A stretch of 21,650 bases of DNA, taken from 2-02-FULL-62-17 sp046153355 (GTDB lineage Bacteria > Pseudomonadota > Gammaproteobacteria > Burkholderiales > SG8-39). The stretch covers positions 1-21,650 of the forward strand of contig JBJXEY010000020.1 of NCBI GenBank assembly GCA_046153355.1, read 5' to 3'. Under the pieces are notes generated by a model. It saw only the letters and a program-made list of their open reading frames with translations. It searched no databases and was not told the origin of the DNA. The translations under genes and the position numbers were made by a program. Shown here in pieces: positions 1 through 6,662 of the stretch. Position 1 is the first letter of the stretch, and the number at the start of each line of letters is the position of its first letter.

Positions 1-85
1 TCAATCATTGGGAGTGGTTTTTTTACAGCTGACTGCTTTAAAGGTTTTTGCAGAGCAGGTACTGATTGGTGCCAGTTTCCGCATA

Positions 86-748
86 TTACACGGTTGGCGC
101 CACGGTCGCCGCTGCTTCATTCGGAGCGGCTTGTTTTTGCCCTCGAACTTGGCCGCGAATTGACGATCCATCATCGACCTGGGTATCTACCGAAATGGCA
201 ATTTTGTCGGGCAGGTTGCTGGTGCAAATAATGTTCGAGGTAAATCCCATTCCGGAGGTTTGCACGCCGACGAGACCATTGACCGAATTTGCAGGCGGCA
301 GGAGCGAGCTCGCTGCAGTGGTATCGGTGGAACCGGGAACAAATCCGGACAAACGCAAGTGCATCCAGAACAAGGCCGTCTCACCAGTACCGGCTGCCGG
401 GGCAGCAGTGGATACAAAATTGTAGGTATCGTCGGCTGGCGTGGTGCCGCCAACAAAGGTCCCGTTACCATTGCCGCCATGGGCAGTTGCCCCCCAACGA
501 GCTTTGGTTTGGGTGGTGGACTCATCGCCGGGCAATGCACGATAACGATCCTGGTAAGAGTACATAGCTGCCGCCAAACCATTGAAATCGTTGATCAAGT
601 TCTTGATCTTGGCTTGGGTAATCATTTCCTGGCCCTTTAAAATACCACCTAGTAGCAAGCCGATGATGACCAACACAATGGCAATTTCGACCAGGGTAAA
701 GCCGGATTGCGCGGGATTCTGCACTGCACGTTTCGTAGCGTTGCTCAT
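86..748 (-). CDS. Type IV prepilin, probable major pilin of the locus
   Basis: Structural pilin subunit, 220 residues. The leader of 16 residues ends in Gly16, and the mature protein would begin FTLVEIAIVLVIIGLLLGG with Phe17 as the N-methylated first residue and Glu21 as the conserved Glu5. The hydrophobic helix (about 17-37) is followed by an amphipathic helix and a YQDRYRALPGDE segment (about 65-76) typical of a common proteobacterial prepilin family. There is only one cysteine (Cys175), so the usual C-terminal disulfide loop is absent. The C-terminal 20 residues are Ala/Pro/Gln rich. The start ATG has a near-perfect Shine-Dalgarno GAGGAGG just upstream, fitting high expression, and a sigma-54 promoter lies about 80 bases upstream. 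It is the last gene of the minus-strand set that follows the ABC permease and the 240-residue protein. A role as major subunit (MshA/PilA equivalent) is inferred from expression signals and position; a minor pilin is possible. Confidence 0.88.
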   Translation of the reverse strand: MSNATKRAVQNPAQSGFTLVEIAIVLVIIGLLLGGILKGQEMITQAKIKNLINDFNGLAAAMYSYQDRYRALPGDESTTQTKARWGATAHGGNGNGTFVGGTTPADDTYNFVSTAAPAAGTGETALFWMHLRLSGFVPGSTDTTAASSLLPPANSVNGLVGVQTSGMGFTSNIICTSNLPDKIAISVDTQVDDGSSIRGQVRGQKQAAPNEAAATVAPTV

Positions 749-765
749 ATAACCTCCTCAAATAG
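749..765 (-). promoter_or_regulatory. Very strong ribosome binding site of the pilin gene
   Basis: On the minus strand GAGGAGGT stands about 3-4 bases before the ATG at 748, an almost full match to the anti-Shine-Dalgarno sequence. No other start in the window that I examined has one this good. It decides the pilin start and suggests high translation. Confidence 0.75.
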
Positions 766-828
766 GGCCTAGCCATCATTTTGCGAGGTTCTAACGCAAT
801 TTGACTTTGTAGGTGAGGTAAGTCATAA

Positions 829-843
829 GCAAGCACCGTGCCA
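829..843 (-). promoter_or_regulatory. Sigma-54 (RpoN) promoter of the pilin gene
   Basis: The minus strand reads TGGCACGGTGCTTGC, which matches the -24/-12 consensus TGGCAC-N5-TTGC at every defined position. GG lies at 841-842 and GC at 829-830 with the required 10-base spacing between them. Transcription should start near position 817, giving a leader of about 70 bases before the pilin ATG at 748. It lies in the 177-bp gap between the 240-residue protein and the pilin. The locus encodes its own sigma-54 activator (19103-20527), so control by that protein is a direct inference. I found no equally good site in the other intergenic gaps. Confidence 0.88.
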
Positions 844-891
844 GGGAATATGACAACTATGGGTAATAATTCCTCAATTCCAAGAGGATTC

Positions 892-918
892 TTGTCGAAA
901 TTTAAACATATTTGACAA
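892..918. promoter_or_regulatory. Inverted repeat, candidate enhancer site for the sigma-54 activator
   Basis: The arms TTGTCGAA (892-899) and TTTGACAA (911-918) form an imperfect palindrome of 27 bp with one mismatch per 8-base arm. Its centre (about 905) lies near 88 bases upstream of the predicted start of transcription at 817, a normal distance for a sigma-54 activator. A third TTGTCA half-site is on the minus strand at 851-856. TGTC-containing repeats have been described for PilR sites in Pseudomonas aeruginosa. The assignment here is inference from position and symmetry. Confidence 0.45.
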
Positions 919-925
919 TTTCCCG

Positions 926-1648
926 TCACTTTTGGGCTTTTAGTCGTTCCTCGATTTGTTTTAGACGTTGTTCCATGGTCCAAAGCTCGCCTCGGTGTTT
1001 GATGAGACCTTTTTCGATATATCCGCCAATCATGACGCGGGCAGTTTCTAATTCGTTCATGTCCTCAAGAATAAAGATCTCCATTTGCCGCGCCCACAGG
1101 GGGACGTCTTCCCCGGTGGCATATTGCTGGATGGCGGCGGCGTATTTCCTGGCTAAAGGAAGATCATGGAGACCATGTTTTGCTACAGCCGTGGCATGGG
1201 CGAGCCATGGCCAGCGCCGGCCTGGGTCTTTGAAAAACTCGTGATAGACGAATTCCAGCATTTGCCGCTTTTTCGCTTCGTTTGGTACATCCGCGTAAAG
1301 CCGGCTTGCAGCCATAAGTGGGTACTGACCTTTTGGGTCGATGCGGAGAATCTGCGCAAGCCACATCTGCAATCTTTTGTAGTCTAAGGCTTGATAAGGG
1401 GTTTGGTCGCCGGATTGAAAGTCAAATGCTTGTAGATATAGCATCAAGACTTTGGCAAGCGGCAGCGGGTCGCCAAGACTGGCAATAGCAAGCAATCCGC
1501 TACCCGGCGCCGGTGGCAGATCTGCCGCTCGGGGTATGGGTAGCGGGTGCGTTGAACGAATCGCGATTTGAGCAACCATTGCCAAAACCAAGGAGATAAG
1601 CACCACCTTGGGAACAAAGGAGATTGATCGCTCTAAAGGATTAGCCAT
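926..1648 (-). CDS. Membrane-anchored alpha-helical protein next to ABC-2 permease (PilG-like by position)
   Basis: A 240-residue protein of unknown function. One hydrophobic segment (about 12-30) after a short positively charged N terminus should anchor it in the inner membrane with the rest in the periplasm. The remainder is rich in Trp, Tyr, Leu and Arg and looks helical and TPR-like: LDYKRLQMWLAQILRIDP (about 88-105), ASRLYADVP, MLEFVYHEFFKDPGRRWPWL (about 130-149), IFILEDMNELETARVMIGGY (about 191-210). The start at 1648 lies 38 bases after the permease stop; a start at 1729 would overlap the permease and put 27 extra residues before the membrane segment. It sits between the permease and the pilin, as PilG sits beside PilH and PilI in the Myxococcus xanthus pil cluster. 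That analogy rests on gene context; I did not recognise a named domain. Confidence 0.8.
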   Translation of the reverse strand: MANPLERSISFVPKVVLISLVLAMVAQIAIRSTHPLPIPRAADLPPAPGSGLLAIASLGDPLPLAKVLMLYLQAFDFQSGDQTPYQALDYKRLQMWLAQILRIDPKGQYPLMAASRLYADVPNEAKKRQMLEFVYHEFFKDPGRRWPWLAHATAVAKHGLHDLPLARKYAAAIQQYATGEDVPLWARQMEIFILEDMNELETARVMIGGYIEKGLIKHRGELWTMEQRLKQIEERLKAQK

Positions 1649-1685
1649 AGGGGTCCGCCAGAAGGGGTTCGCAAAATTCCGGGAG

Positions 1686-2456
1686 TCAAAAATTGCGGCG
1701 ATACAGGTCAACCATGGTCGCGGCGCCAATCAATATTAAGTAGGCAAGGGTTTGCGCCAGAAGTTGGGCAATTTCGCCGCCAGTAGGCGCTTGATCGAGC
1801 AACCATGATGTGAGGGTCATTCGATCAAGGCTAGGCATTAAAAGGGCAATGCCATCCAGAATCCATTTCAGTACATCATCGGTCCAGGAGGGCTCTGCCG
1901 CGATCGGTGCGGCAGCAATGACTTGCATGGCTGACACGGAGCGCGCCAAAAGATAGAAAGCGGCGGTTGCTGCGAACGCTGCGGTGACGTGGGTGAGGGA
2001 GATGGCGCAAAAAACGCCAATCGCGGCGACCACCATTAACTCGCCCGCGAACGACGCGCACCACAGGGCTACTTGAAGGATGGGTGCGAAAATCACCAAA
2101 GGTATGGAGAAGCCGACGGCCAGAAAGACAGCTACTGCGGCGTAACCGGCGATCTTTCCCAAATAATATTCCGCCCTTGATGCCGGTTGGGAGAGAAAAA
2201 GTTCGGTAATTTTGTCGTTGGATTCGCGTGTAAGGCTGGTGATGCAAAACGCCGCAATAAGGAATACGCCGGTCGCGCGCAACAGCGCGGCCATGATGGC
2301 GGTCTGAATCTGTTGGACTTCGATCATTGCCACCTGAGTTAGGAACTGAGCCACGCCAAACGCCACCCCCAGTGCGATAAGCGCAACCCAGATCAAACGG
2401 CTGCGTACGGCCTCAAGCAGAGTTATCTTTGCGATGATTAAGCTAAATAATGGCAC
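1686..2456 (-). CDS. ABC-2 type transporter permease (PilI-like by context)
   Basis: Inner-membrane permease, 256 residues, with about six hydrophobic spans and the N-terminal pattern FSLIIAKITLLEAVRSRLIW typical of small ABC-2 permeases. ESNDKITELFLSQPASRAEYYLGK (split around residues 80-103) is the cytoplasmic loop normally found after the second span in this family. The start is GTG at 2456, preceded by AGGGGT on the minus strand at a good distance. No ATPase gene is adjacent: the only candidate partner in the locus is the ABC ATPase at 20517-21251, on the same strand at the far end. In Myxococcus xanthus the ABC genes pilH and pilI lie within the pil cluster and are needed for pilus export. 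The substrate here is unknown, and pairing with the distant ATPase is inference. Confidence 0.82.
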   Translation of the reverse strand: MPLFSLIIAKITLLEAVRSRLIWVALIALGVAFGVAQFLTQVAMIEVQQIQTAIMAALLRATGVFLIAAFCITSLTRESNDKITELFLSQPASRAEYYLGKIAGYAAVAVFLAVGFSIPLVIFAPILQVALWCASFAGELMVVAAIGVFCAISLTHVTAAFAATAAFYLLARSVSAMQVIAAAPIAAEPSWTDDVLKWILDGIALLMPSLDRMTLTSWLLDQAPTGGEIAQLLAQTLAYLILIGAATMVDLYRRNF

Positions 2457-2479
2457 GTGTTACCCCTGTTAGAAATTTA

Positions 2480-2490
2480 CCGCCAGGCGG
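2480..2490. promoter_or_regulatory. Short GC-rich palindrome upstream of the permease gene
   Basis: CCGCCAGGCGG is a perfect 5-bp inverted repeat around one base, located 24 bases before the GTG of the permease in the divergent gap between permease and kinase. It could be a small operator or a hairpin in the permease leader. Nothing else supports a role. Related GCCGCC strings occur elsewhere in the gap, so chance is quite possible. Confidence 0.2.
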
Positions 2491-2601
2491 CAGAACCTCG
2501 CAAGCCTTGGATCATCCGCCGCAGTAATCCACCGATGTCTTTGCACATGGGGTACTTTGCAGCTCGTTATGCCATGACTACTTGTTCGCGCCGCCTGTAG
2601 G

Positions 2602-2607
2602 CATAAT
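2602..2607 (+). promoter_or_regulatory. Possible -10 element for the histidine kinase gene
   Basis: CATAAT matches five of six bases of the sigma-70 -10 box and would start transcription near 2614, upstream of both candidate kinase starts (GTG 2626, ATG 2686). No convincing -35 hexamer is found at 16-18 bases. The rest of the 229-bp divergent gap (2457-2685) shows no sigma-54 site with correct spacing and no clear promoter for the permease. Confidence 0.3.
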
Positions 2608-2685
2608 ACTTCTCGCTGAACGGTCGTGAAAATCGTTGAGCCGCAATCGCTGAGTCACAAAAAAGCCAATCAAAAAGCCATTGCC

Positions 2686-4395
2686 ATGTCAGATATTCGC
2701 TTGAACAAATTCTCGCAATTGTTCGTCACCCGATTTTGGCGTGTTTATTTCGTACTGATGCTTTTGCTTTTGCATTTCTCGGCAATGCGTGGTGCGGAAG
2801 ACTTTTGGGCGCGCGCGCTGATGCTTGCGCACTTTGGCTTTTTTATTCTCTGGCAGCCCTTCATGCGGGGCGAGCAGCAACTCTCACTTACGCAAACGCT
2901 TGCAATATTGGGCGTTTCCGTCGGCATCCTGCTTTTCCTCAATTGGTGGCTTCTGGGGCTTTGGGTTAGCGTGTTAGCGGGCATTGTCGGGGGGAAAGTG
3001 TTTCTATTTCAGGCGCCTTGGCTGCGGCGCTTCTACCTGGTGGTTCTCGCGTATCTGGTGGCCTTGTTGCTGGTGTGGATCGTGCCCAATACGTTGCTCG
3101 CCGCGCGCTTACCCGCCGAATTGGGCACCTTCGCCGAATTCGGATTGCCTTTGCTCTTTCTGGCGATGCTGCTCATTCCCGCGGAGGCCGACTCGGCGGA
3201 AACTCTGCAGGTAGTGGACTTCTTTTACGCCACGTTGCTTTTCCTATTGTTGGTGGTGTTGGTGCTGGGCAGTTTCGCGTTTATGAGCCTGGGCAAGTTC
3301 GCTTATGGGGAGGCGTTGTCGGTGAGCTTGTTGGTTATCGCGGCGGTGCTATTGTCATTGAGCCTGGCATGGAATCCACGAGCGGGATTTGGCGGACTTT
3401 CGATGTATTTCTCCAGGTACTTGTTATCTATCGGCTTGCCCTTCGAACAATGGCTTTTTTTCCTCGCCGAATTATCGCGCGTGGAAACCAGGCCAGAACA
3501 ACTCATGAAAGAAGCCAGTTCTGGCCTATCGCGACTTCCATGGGTTGCGGGTGGTGTGTGGCGCATTGGTGAGCAAAATGGGGAGTTTGGTTCCGTAACC
3601 AAACATACCGCCGAGTACGACAATAACGAATTGCATTTGACGGTGTATTCGAAACATCCATTGAGTCCGTCACTAATTTGGCATTTTCATTTGCTTGGCC
3701 AGCTTCTGGGCGAGTTTTATTCCGGCAAGGTGCGCGAACAAAAATTGCAACAACAAACCTATGTTCAAGCGGTGCACGAGACCGGCGCGCGCGTGACGCA
3801 CGATGTGAAAAATCTTCTGCAATCGTTAAATGTGCTGTGTTCCGCAGTGCAGAGCAATACACATGCAACGCCAGAGGAGGTGGTGGGACTGCTTGGCCGC
3901 CAGCTTCCGGTGATTACCCAGCGTTTGCAGCAGACGCTGGATAAGCTGCAAAAACCGCAAACCGATCACGGGCGAATGGAAGCATCGGGGGTTTGGTGGG
4001 AAGGGTTCAAGAAAAATTACAAGGATCGTGGGGTTGAATTCTCTGCGGGGCGAATAAATGAATCTACCTTCGTGCCTAAAGATCTATTCGACGGCGCCGG
4101 CGACAATTTGCTGCAGAATGCATTGCGCAAACGCACGCTTGGCGAAAAAGTCTCGATTCGCGTTTCGTTCCGTTGCAACGAAACCATCGAACTAAGCATC
4201 GAAGACAGCGGCGAGCCGGTACCGGCGGATATCGTCCATGGCCTGATGAAAGGTCCGGTCAACTCTAGCAGCGGATTCGGCATCGGCCTATTTCAAACCG
4301 CGCGCTTGGCGGAAAACGCCGGGTATTCGTTGAAACTGGTGAAAAACGAAGTTGGCGCGGTTGGTTTCTTGCTTCGCCGGACAAGCGAAAAATAG
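2686..4395 (+). CDS. Multi-span membrane sensor histidine kinase (PilS/PrsK-like role)
   Basis: Sensor kinase of 569 residues from ATG 2686, or 589 from GTG 2626; neither start has a good Shine-Dalgarno sequence. Numbered from the longer form, seven or eight hydrophobic spans fill residues about 38-250. A linker (about 280-370) follows, then the phosphorylation helix with ARVTHDVKNLLQSLN (His392), an N-box GDNLLQNAL (Asn494, Asn497), EDSGEPVP (Asp527) and the glycine-rich SSSGFGIGLFQTARLAE (about 547-563) of the ATP-binding domain. HDVKN in place of HE.RNP places it with kinases such as PrsK, not with classical PilS. It is the only complete plus-strand gene and converges on the cyclase with a 30-base gap. 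No response regulator is adjacent. The sigma-54 regulator at 19103-20527 is the obvious partner in the locus, by inference. The signal it senses is unknown. Confidence 0.87.
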   Translation: MSDIRLNKFSQLFVTRFWRVYFVLMLLLLHFSAMRGAEDFWARALMLAHFGFFILWQPFMRGEQQLSLTQTLAILGVSVGILLFLNWWLLGLWVSVLAGIVGGKVFLFQAPWLRRFYLVVLAYLVALLLVWIVPNTLLAARLPAELGTFAEFGLPLLFLAMLLIPAEADSAETLQVVDFFYATLLFLLLVVLVLGSFAFMSLGKFAYGEALSVSLLVIAAVLLSLSLAWNPRAGFGGLSMYFSRYLLSIGLPFEQWLFFLAELSRVETRPEQLMKEASSGLSRLPWVAGGVWRIGEQNGEFGSVTKHTAEYDNNELHLTVYSKHPLSPSLIWHFHLLGQLLGEFYSGKVREQKLQQQTYVQAVHETGARVTHDVKNLLQSLNVLCSAVQSNTHATPEEVVGLLGRQLPVITQRLQQTLDKLQKPQTDHGRMEASGVWWEGFKKNYKDRGVEFSAGRINESTFVPKDLFDGAGDNLLQNALRKRTLGEKVSIRVSFRCNETIELSIEDSGEPVPADIVHGLMKGPVNSSSGFGIGLFQTARLAENAGYSLKLVKNEVGAVGFLLRRTSEK

Positions 4396-4425
4396 TGGTA
4401 ATCGGACCGCCAACGATGATCGAAT

Positions 4426-5697
4426 CTAAGCCGGCTTGCGGTCGATCAAACGATAAACAGTCGTCTCGCCCTTGCCTTTGAGATGCATGCTTCGAGGCGC
4501 GTCAAAGTCGAAGTGCGCGCGTAGGCGCAAATAGGTGGTGGCATCTACATGAACCATGCCCGGCGTGCCCTCGGTGGTAATGCGGCTGGCAAGATTGACC
4601 GTATCGCCCCATAGATCGTAGATAAACTTTTTCTTGCCGACAACGCCCGCCACCACCGGGCCGGTACCGATACCCATGCGTATGGCCAAGCCCATTTTTC
4701 TAAGCTCCGGATCGGTTTCCAACAGGGCACGCATATCCAACGCCATGTTCGCGATAGCGCGGGTGTAGTCGACATCCTCGTCATCTAATCCGCCCGCCAC
4801 CATGTATGCGTCACCGATGGTCTTGATCTTTTCCAGGCGATGCGTCTCGGCGAGTTGATCGAAAGCCGAAAAAATCGAATTGAGCATGGCGAAAATGCCG
4901 CTTGGCGCCATGCCGGCTGCGATGCTGGTGAAGTTCACGATATCGGCGAACATCACCGTCACATCGGCGAAGCCATCGGCGATGGTCTGGTTCTCCTGCT
5001 TTAAGCGCTCAGCTATCGGCGTGGGAAGAATATTGAGAAGCAATTTCTCTGACCTATCCTGCTCCACCTGCAGCAAACGATGCGTTTCGCTCAATTGATC
5101 TTCGTAGCGTTCCTTTTGAACGGCTGCGAAGCGCAGCACGAAAAAAGCCATGCTGGAAATGGCGATGAAATTCAGCGAAAAAAATACCGCACTGGTCCGA
5201 AGAGGCACATGCGGGGCGGTTTGCAGAGTGCTAGCCAATTGGTAATCGACTACGCCGCACATAATAATGATCGCGATGTGGCCTATGAACCAGGGAATCG
5301 AAGCGCGTGCGCCAAGCACCGGTACCGCGCAGATCGGCGCGAGAATTCCCCACAACACCACGCCGCTGGCAGAAATGAAATTGCCGATCGACAATTGCGC
5401 AACGAATGGGAAAAAGAGAAACAAGGACAGTTGCGCATAGCAAAAAAATGAAAAACTGCGCGTTGCGACGTAAATCAACAGCGTCGCTACCGACACGAAC
5501 TGAAACCCCAATGGCAAAGTGGCTGATAGCTGAATGCCCATCAGCCAATAAACCGCCAACCAGAACATGGGCGCTGCGGTCATCAAACCCATGGCGAAGA
5601 CCAGGATGGTCTTGCGGATTTTCAGATCGTCGCTATCGTTGGGTTCTATGCCGGCGTGACGAAGGCGTTGAACAAAAGATTCCGAAGCGGGTGTCAT
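4426..5697 (-). CDS. Membrane-anchored class III adenylate cyclase
   Basis: Makes cAMP from ATP. The 423-residue protein has about five or six hydrophobic spans (about 30-190), a helical linker (about 190-230) with LLLNILPTPIAERLK, and a C-terminal catalytic domain. Visible active-site features are FADIVNFTS (first metal Asp), the KIKTIGDAYMVAGG segment with the purine-selecting Lys and second metal Asp, and YDLWGDTVNLASRI with the purine-selecting Asp plus the transition-state Asn and Arg. The Lys/Asp pair points to ATP, not GTP. The domain is complete. The ATG at 5697 is preferred; a TTG directly before it (5700) is also in frame. It is the last gene of the main minus-strand direction, 100 bases after the minor pilin, so it may be read through from the operon or have its own promoter. 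A link to pilus control through cAMP is inferred from location. Confidence 0.9.
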   Translation of the reverse strand: MTPASESFVQRLRHAGIEPNDSDDLKIRKTILVFAMGLMTAAPMFWLAVYWLMGIQLSATLPLGFQFVSVATLLIYVATRSFSFFCYAQLSLFLFFPFVAQLSIGNFISASGVVLWGILAPICAVPVLGARASIPWFIGHIAIIIMCGVVDYQLASTLQTAPHVPLRTSAVFFSLNFIAISSMAFFVLRFAAVQKERYEDQLSETHRLLQVEQDRSEKLLLNILPTPIAERLKQENQTIADGFADVTVMFADIVNFTSIAAGMAPSGIFAMLNSIFSAFDQLAETHRLEKIKTIGDAYMVAGGLDDEDVDYTRAIANMALDMRALLETDPELRKMGLAIRMGIGTGPVVAGVVGKKKFIYDLWGDTVNLASRITTEGTPGMVHVDATTYLRLRAHFDFDAPRSMHLKGKGETTVYRLIDRKPA

Positions 5698-5750
5698 CAA
5701 AGAGGCAAAAAGACAGGAATCAAGATGTCATGGGCATGTGTTCGTGCGTG

Positions 5751-5756
5751 ATTGTA
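5751..5756 (-). promoter_or_regulatory. Possible -10 element for the cyclase gene
   Basis: TACAAT on the minus strand matches five of six bases of the sigma-70 -10 box, about 50 bases before the cyclase start, within the 100-bp gap after the minor pilin gene. A good -35 hexamer is missing. The palindrome CGTGAGCTTCACG lies immediately upstream (5757-5769) and could be an operator. Confidence 0.28.
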
Positions 5757-5800
5757 CGTGAGCTTCACGAGAATAACGCGACAATCGCTACCGGTTGGCT

Positions 5801-6649
5801 TCAGGGTAACTTCCCCGCCGCAATCATCTTGGATATCAGAAGATTGCTCGATATCCATACGACAATGTCATCGAATTCGCAAAATTGAGAGCCATTGACA
5901 GTGTCGCTGCACCCCGTTGAGCTACTGACACGATAACGATAGATAAAAGAAGTACTGCCCGCAGTGGCATTAGTTTCTTCATCGTCGTTGGTATCGGGAA
6001 CGAAATTACTATCAAGGTCACCCGAGGCGTTCAGTTTTCCTCCGGTACCTCTCCAGGCGCCGTAGCCGTTTTTGCCATGGGAAATAATGACCAGTGGGAG
6101 GTTTTGCGCAACAGCCGTGGTGGCATGCGTATCCGAGCGTGTGTTCACCGTAAGGTTACCCAAGGAGCACAGCGCGAAGGAGGAGTTGGTCGGTGCGGGA
6201 CTAAGGAAGCTATAGCCGCACGTTGCGGCCGAGGTGCCGGCTTGCGTGGGGCCGTTAGTTGTATTCAGGCTTACGTTGTCGGCAAAGCTTTGTACGACCC
6301 AATAGGAGAATCTATTTCCCCAGGCGTCCGCTTCAGGCACTCCTAGTGTTGCCCAAGGAACAACTCCGCTAGTCGAGTTGCAAGTGCCACTTATCGCTCC
6401 GCGATCTTCAATACCTGCGTTGGTGGCGCCAGTGGCAAGTGTGCCCAAGGCGGGGCAAGGCAAATAACCATTAGTTTGCGCGAAACCAGTAATCGATTCT
6501 TTAATCTGCTCCAAGATGCGTTGGGTTTCCGTGACGCTGCGAACTTCCAACTGTGTCGATAGTGGGATCATTGCTCCCGCGAGCAGTAGGCCAATCACCA
6601 TCATTACAACGGCGAGCTCGACGAGCGAAAACCCCAAATTGTTTTTCAT
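5801..6649 (-). CDS. Minor pilin / pseudopilin with GspH/MshO-like N terminus and PCPA module
   Basis: Prepilin of 282 residues from ATG 6649. The short leader MKNNLG ends in the cleavage glycine, and the mature protein starts FSLVELAVVMMVIGLLLAG with the conserved Glu5. The mature part has a recurring module: a helix ending ITGFAQTNGYLPCPA, VVPWATLGVPEADAWGNRFSYWVVQSF, and near the C terminus a RYRVSSSTG strand and FDDIVVWIS. There are several cysteines, so disulfides in the periplasm are likely. The start at 6649 gives a normal short leader and lies 13 bases after the preceding stop; ATG 6691 would add 14 residues and overlap the upstream gene by 29 bases. Neither has a clear Shine-Dalgarno sequence. 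The module is shared with the 608-residue protein encoded just upstream, so the two probably sit together in the pilus, perhaps as a tip complex (inference). Confidence 0.85.
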   Translation of the reverse strand: MKNNLGFSLVELAVVMMVIGLLLAGAMIPLSTQLEVRSVTETQRILEQIKESITGFAQTNGYLPCPALGTLATGATNAGIEDRGAISGTCNSTSGVVPWATLGVPEADAWGNRFSYWVVQSFADNVSLNTTNGPTQAGTSAATCGYSFLSPAPTNSSFALCSLGNLTVNTRSDTHATTAVAQNLPLVIISHGKNGYGAWRGTGGKLNASGDLDSNFVPDTNDDEETNATAGSTSFIYRYRVSSSTGCSDTVNGSQFCEFDDIVVWISSNLLISKMIAAGKLP

Positions 6650-6662
6650 TTTGGCGCGACTG

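Noticed and set aside
1..85. Possible terminator after the pilin gene
   Set aside because: The CTGACTGC...GCAGAGCAG pairing is imperfect, and in the direction of pilin transcription no U-run follows. Nothing else is visible in these 85 bases.
2559..2574. Sigma-54-like TGGCAT...TGC on the minus strand upstream of the permease
   Set aside because: The GG to GC spacing is 11 bases, not the required 10, and the -12 element is CTGC. A one-base spacing error normally abolishes function.
3018..3572. 184-codon plus-strand frame inside the kinase gene
   Set aside because: It overlaps the kinase in another frame, which has clear membrane and catalytic motifs; the alternative product is low-complexity Arg/Gly/Trp-rich.
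4418..4447. Inverted repeat GATCGA...TCGATC with inner AAGCCGGCTT between the convergent kinase and cyclase genes, considered as a terminator
   Set aside because: There is no T run on either strand after it, the inner palindrome has almost no loop, and half of it is cyclase coding sequence.
5757..5769. CGTGAGCTTCACG palindrome before the cyclase gene, considered as a CRP/cAMP site
   Set aside because: CRP sites have TGTGA-N6-TCACA; here the spacer is 3 bases, so the geometry is wrong. Left only as a possible operator of unknown type.
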